64,000 nucleotides of DNA from positions 1 through 64,000 of the forward strand of contig CAMXCT020001755.1 in assembly GCA_947184155.2 (NCBI GenBank), written 5' to 3'. Below are positions 63,056-64,000 of this stretch, in pieces. The translations under genes were made by a program, and so were the position numbers. The DNA comes from Cladocopium goreaui. Its lineage: Eukaryota; Sar; Dinophyceae; Suessiales; Symbiodiniaceae. Numbering within the stretch: position 1 is the stretch's first letter; each line of letters starts with the position of its first letter. Under the pieces are notes generated by a model that saw only the letters and a list, made by a program, of their open reading frames with translations, was not told the origin of the DNA and searched no databases.

Positions 63056-64000
63056 ACAAACTACACTCATGATTCAACATTTGCGGACCATCTGACGATA
63101 TCGAGGCTCCTGCATATCTGACCTCGTCCCTGAGCGGGACCCAGGTGACTCAGGACGTCTGGGTCGACAGGTGGATATATGATATATTTACATATATATT
63201 TTGTATCCTACAGTTGAATTGGGAACTATTGGGAAATTCAATCGGTACATTGCATGGGGAAATCATCGGGTGTAGATAACCAACAAATACCAACAAAATG
63301 ATATGGGTCTGTCTGAAAATGGGAGATGGGCCCCTCAAATGGCCATCCATTCACGGGAAATTTTTGGGTACTCCACTCTTAGTCAAACCCAACAAAGCCC
63401 AAAAATGTTTGGTAGCAAAGTGACTGGAGAAGCAACCCGTCACAAGTAAGACTCCCCGTAGTCTTTCCAGCATCTTCCGGCCACATACATGATGCGGAAT
63501 TGAACCAAAAATGCTCAAATTGTTTGGAAGGGCCAAGATCTTGGAACCATGTGATGTGAAACCTCATGAATGGTAACAGTCCAGGACCGGAAAGACTTTG
63601 AGAGGCCTGGAAGGATGCATACTGGCTGAAGGATTGCAGCAGATTGCACAAATATAGTATATATAAAGTACATACGTATGCTAAGCTAGATATTATATAT
63701 CATACGCATATATATATATATTTGTACATACATACATAATTAGGAGATCAATTATCTATAATGAAACACCGGATTTAAAATGATGATGAAGACACCAAAT
63801 TCCATTTTCATAGATGCATAAAGTCATAAAATCATGAATAAGCACAGGACCGGTAATTGGCACTGACATGGTTTGCAGGAAATGCGGAAATGCTACTGAT
63901 TGGCAGACTGTGTATAGATGAGATATACATGTGATTCTATATCTATAGATGTATATAGATCCTGATATAGAACTCACAACAACAATTTGCCACCTTGTGG
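63056..64000. other. AT-rich region, no gene seen
   Basis: Only short AT-rich frames occur. TATATA and CATACATACATA runs lie at 63180-63200 and 63655-63745. Nothing else is recognisable up to the window end. Confidence 0.5.

Overview
The window looks like nuclear DNA of a dinoflagellate, probably a repeat-rich genome of the Symbiodinium or Polarella kind. The evidence is indirect. Several genes on both strands can only be joined in frame through introns that start with GT, GC or GA and that usually sit between AG and G on both sides, a habit known from dinoflagellates. The retroelements (a LINE with an unusual C-terminal extension and two decayed reverse transcriptase/RNase H elements) and the KDZ-type transposase fit the same picture. 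Bacterial signals (operons, ribosome binding sites, terminators) are absent. No copy of the dinoflagellate spliced leader was found. No conserved housekeeping gene was recognised, so the assignment is an inference.

Layout. 1-7480: gene-free, old and diverged satellite-like DNA, punctuated by a 17-bp palindrome. 7482-14890: a degraded LINE retrotransposon on the minus strand, with a (CAAAAAA)n-type tail, RNase H, reverse transcriptase and a broken endonuclease. 14891-15530: a palindrome-packed MITE-like element joined to a triplet array. 15789-17262 (minus) and 42001-44280 (plus): two paralogous multi-exon genes of an unrecognised Cys-rich family, each preceded by a tandem repeat and followed by a conserved tail. 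19-28.8 kb: five coding units on the minus strand, namely an unknown exon, an ASCH-domain protein, a KDZ-like transposase carrying a ZZ-type zinc finger, a five-exon DUF3987-like P-loop protein, and a further unknown gene. Their shared orientation suggests a single large transposon. 28.6-39.0 kb: a 5-kb block of nested tandem repeats, duplicated in tandem and bordered by the MITE. 39-46 kb: more MITE copies, a low-GC insert, a 730-bp triplet array and the second Cys-rich gene.

46.7-51 kb: triplet and CCTTCAAG arrays, a tRNA-derived foldback with Pol III boxes, an FGKY-type small protein, and a weak gene whose introns carry a repeated hairpin. 51.7-55.8 kb: two decayed reverse transcriptase/RNase H elements in tandem. 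55.9-56.6 kb: a 296-bp tandem repeat. 57.7-63.1 kb: four copies of an element built on a 12-bp minisatellite, one of them interrupted by a 1.1-kb insert with a clean 220-codon reading frame. 63.1-64 kb: AT-rich, with nothing recognised.

Mobile and repetitive DNA dominates. The parts most likely to be new are the KDZ/DUF3987/ASCH module, the second polymerase-like domain at the end of the LINE, and the paired Cys-rich gene family with non-canonical introns.
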